Positions 29,932-31,720 of a stretch of 31,720 nucleotides of DNA are shown here, in pieces. The notes under the pieces were generated by a model. It saw only the letters and a list, made by a program, of their open reading frames with translations, was not told where the DNA came from and searched no databases. The number at the start of each line of letters is the position of its first letter. Position 1 is the first letter of the stretch. The position numbers and the translations under genes are program-made. Source of the stretch: a virus; IMG/VR virus record IMGVR_UViG_3300008117_000190, positions 1 to 31,720 of that record. One strand, given 5' to 3'.

Positions 29932-30666
29932 AAACTTGCTCAAGCCGAACAAAACGGCACTATGCCGTCTAAAGAAATCAAAACAGTAAAAACTCCGCGA
30001 GTTAAAAAAACACTGGCAGTGTCCACAGAAAAAACTGCGGATAACACATCCAAGACAGAGTCTTCACCAAGTGTATTAAAAATACAACAGCCTTCTACTG
30101 TATGGCCCTTCCAGCTTGATCACGTGGAAGATTGGGCATATTTCCAAGGCGCATTTTCACCCGAAGACTGTCAAAAAATAGTTGAGATAGGCAATAGTCG
30201 CTTGGTAGAAGATGCACGTATCCGCGGTAATCAAGTGGATACCAAAATCCGAGACAGCAAAACTGCTTGGATCATGCCCAACGATGACAGCGATTGGATG
30301 TTTAGGCGCGTCACAGACATTATCGTTGATTTGAATTCTAGATTTTTCAAGTTTGATCTGTTTGGCTTTATCGAAGGATTTCAGTTTACACGCTATGATG
30401 CTCCTGGTGGCAAATATAATCAGCACGTGGACCGTGGACTCAATACCTGGACACGCAAACTAAGCTTTACACTGCAGTTATCCGACCCCAAGGACTACAA
30501 GGGTGGCGAATTGGAACTGTACTTTGGTGAAGAACCAACCAAGCCATCTAAAGACCAGGGATTTATTGCAGTGTTTCCCAGCTATGTGCTACACAGGGTA
30601 ACGCCCGTGACCAAGGGCACTAGATACAGCCTTGTGGCCTGGATCACAGGACCGTCATTTAAGTAG
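29923..30666 (+). CDS. 2OG-Fe(II) oxygenase (prolyl-4-hydroxylase type)
   Basis: 247 aa. Residues 1-60 are a Lys/Thr/Ser-rich tail without predicted fold. The double-stranded beta-helix domain follows, with the full iron site: H168-V-D170 in YNQHVDRG and H224 in PSYVLHRVTPV, with R234 in TRYSLVAW as the 2-oxoglutarate-binding arginine. WAYFQGAFSPEDCQKIVEIG and GGELELYF are typical of the prolyl-4-hydroxylase/PKHD group. Such enzymes are frequent in marine T4-like phages. The substrate is unknown: modification of a fibre or other protein is one idea given the neighbouring fibre genes, but a nucleic-acid or host target is possible. No clear ribosome site lies ahead of the ATG, which is inside a hairpin. 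Confidence 0.85.
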   Translation: MPKKLAQAEQNGTMPSKEIKTVKTPRVKKTLAVSTEKTADNTSKTESSPSVLKIQQPSTVWPFQLDHVEDWAYFQGAFSPEDCQKIVEIGNSRLVEDARIRGNQVDTKIRDSKTAWIMPNDDSDWMFRRVTDIIVDLNSRFFKFDLFGFIEGFQFTRYDAPGGKYNQHVDRGLNTWTRKLSFTLQLSDPKDYKGGELELYFGEEPTKPSKDQGFIAVFPSYVLHRVTPVTKGTRYSLVAWITGPSFK

Positions 30667-30683
30667 CACACCTGGTACCAACC

Positions 30684-30719
30684 GCTGTTTCCGCTAAATA
30701 GTTGTAAATTGGAAACAGC
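30684..30719 (+). promoter_or_regulatory. Late box GCTAAATA in the loop of a 9-bp inverted repeat covering the ribosome site
   Basis: GCTGTTTCC (30684-30692) is the exact complement of GGAAACAGC (30711-30719). The late box lies in the loop at 30693-30700. The right arm includes GGAA, the ribosome site of the ATG at 30722. RNA read through from the oxygenase gene would fold and hide the site; RNA started at the late box (expected near 30706) would lack the left arm and be free for translation. T4 uses this layout on gene e and soc. Confidence 0.65.
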
Positions 30720-30721
30720 TT

Positions 30722-31720
30722 ATGCCAGCAACAAAACCCCGCGCATACCAAGTATACGACATCGACTGGAAACAGGCGGTTCGTGCTTTATCTGACTCAA
30801 ACATCAATCTAGCCAGCCCTGGCGCACTGGTCATTGACGCAGTGGTGTTAGATCCCTATGATCGTGTGTTGTTGACAGCACAGACCAATGCCACCGAAAA
30901 CGGCATATATCAGGTCAATGCTGCGCAGACATTGTTGGTGCCTGCACCAGACTGGGTCAATATCAATTCTGGATTGAGTTCCGCAGTGAACTCAGGATTG
31001 ACTGTGGCCGTCACCGAAGGTGCAGATTATGCACAGACCACTTGGACATTGACCACGCCCAATCCCGTTGTGATTGGTGTAACGGCCATAGTATTTGAAC
31101 CAGTGCCTGAAGCCAGCGATCGCATAGGCAATATCTACTTTGATGGTGCCACCATTGAGTTGGCCAACGGCGCATCCGAAACAGCTATCGCTATCAGGCC
31201 CAACGGTGCTTCTGGCCTAGCGGGTATTACCATACCCGATGACGCAGCCGCCAACTCGTTCAGTTTAAATATTTTTAATTTTGCCAACAGAGGCAATGTC
31301 AAGATCGACACCAACAGTGGTGATTGGGTTTTTGACTACTCAGGCAATCTCACAGCCACAGGTTACATCACAGCCAATTACTTTGTTGGAGATGGCGGAC
31401 TATTGAGTAATATATCTGTGGTGGATGGATATAGTAACGCTAACGTGGCCAACTATCTTCCCACTTACAGTGGCAATCTATCATTATTGACAGGCAATGT
31501 CACTACCAATGCTAACATTTCAGGATCTTATATTTTAGGCAACGGTAGGCAACTGTCGGGCATAGACAGAATATCCAATGGCACATCCAACATTGTGATC
31601 TTCGATAACGGTAATGTTGAGATCACCAGCGGATCTGAAACTTGGTTTTTCATCAATAGCGGCGCCATGCATTGTCCCCCGGTGTCCACTATCTATGCTG
31701 AAGGCACAGGTGAAATGTCT
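30722..31720 (+). CDS. Second tail fibre protein, N-terminal part
   Basis: 333 codons are visible; the gene runs off the right edge. Residues 1-130 form a domain starting MPATKPRAYQVYDIDWKQAV and continuing with VVLDPYDRVLLTAQTNATEN and GIYQVN, a beta-rich head found on phage fibres that carry many linked domains. Residues about 135-220 are beta-rich. Residues about 234-281 contain the shaft module YSNANVANYLPTYSGN, TGNVTTNANIS, YILGNG, nearly the same as in the 839-aa fibre. The end resembles further fibre shaft. It is preceded by the promoter-in-hairpin element. It probably encodes an alternative or additional receptor-binding fibre. Confidence 0.72.
   Translation, partial: MPATKPRAYQVYDIDWKQAVRALSDSNINLASPGALVIDAVVLDPYDRVLLTAQTNATENGIYQVNAAQTLLVPAPDWVNINSGLSSAVNSGLTVAVTEGADYAQTTWTLTTPNPVVIGVTAIVFEPVPEASDRIGNIYFDGATIELANGASETAIAIRPNGASGLAGITIPDDAAANSFSLNIFNFANRGNVKIDTNSGDWVFDYSGNLTATGYITANYFVGDGGLLSNISVVDGYSNANVANYLPTYSGNLSLLTGNVTTNANISGSYILGNGRQLSGIDRISNGTSNIVIFDNGNVEITSGSETWFFINSGAMHCPPVSTIYAEGTGEMS

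Noticed and set aside
1-31720. tRNA or tmRNA genes, CRISPR arrays, insertion sequences, integrase or attachment sites
   Set aside because: I looked for T-arm sequences, regularly spaced repeats, transposase motifs and terminal inverted repeats and saw none; short RNAs could be missed without a tool.

Overview
This window is part of the genome of a contractile-tailed (myovirus) phage of the wider T4-like group. The core morphogenesis and replication genes are recognisably T4-type: baseplate gp25, gp53, gp5 and gp26, portal gp20, head protease gp21, scaffold gp22, major capsid gp23, late sigma factor gp55 and the recombination nuclease pair gp46/gp47. They are diverged in size and order from coliphage T4 and resemble the environmental (aquatic) T4-like phages. 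There are no bacterial housekeeping genes, tRNAs, insertion sequences or CRISPR arrays. The host cannot be told from this sequence.

Layout. (1) Positions 1-9907, minus strand: one dense baseplate/tail operon, with genes abutting or overlapping by a few bases. In transcription order it holds a 931-aa structural protein with an internal tandem repeat, gp53, a 1020-aa structural protein, the gp5 spike, two unnamed proteins, gp25 and the start of gp6. (2) Positions 9908-10022: a divergent control region with a sigma70-like promoter to the right and a late promoter to the left. (3) Positions 10023-14235, plus strand: late sigma factor gp55, gp47, gp46 and a PD-(D/E)XK-type nuclease. (4) Positions 14236-14772: a convergent stretch without a convincing gene but full of perfect hairpins, the best candidate here for an undescribed structured RNA. 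(5) Positions 14773-15827, minus strand: gp26 and a small gp51-like protein. (6) Positions 15874-24259, plus strand: tape measure with an M15 peptidase domain, portal, a small basic protein, prohead core, protease, scaffold and capsid. (7) Positions 24260-31720, plus strand: small proteins and an adhesion cluster. That cluster includes a tail fibre with YadA-like repeats and an S74 chaperone, a SUEL-lectin-like protein, a jelly-roll-like tip protein, a conserved small protein, a 2OG-Fe(II) oxygenase and a second fibre running off the window.

Control. Most intergenic gaps ahead of structural genes carry an octamer ending in TAAATA or TAAGTA (often GCTAAATA or GCTAAGTA), matching the T4 late-promoter box TATAAATA read by gp55. 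Four rho-independent terminators separate the head genes from the following units. At two or three places a late-type box lies in the loop of an inverted repeat whose right arm covers the ribosome binding site or start codon. This is the layout T4 uses on genes such as e and soc to block translation of read-through RNA.

All homology calls rest on motif recognition by eye; no database search was possible.
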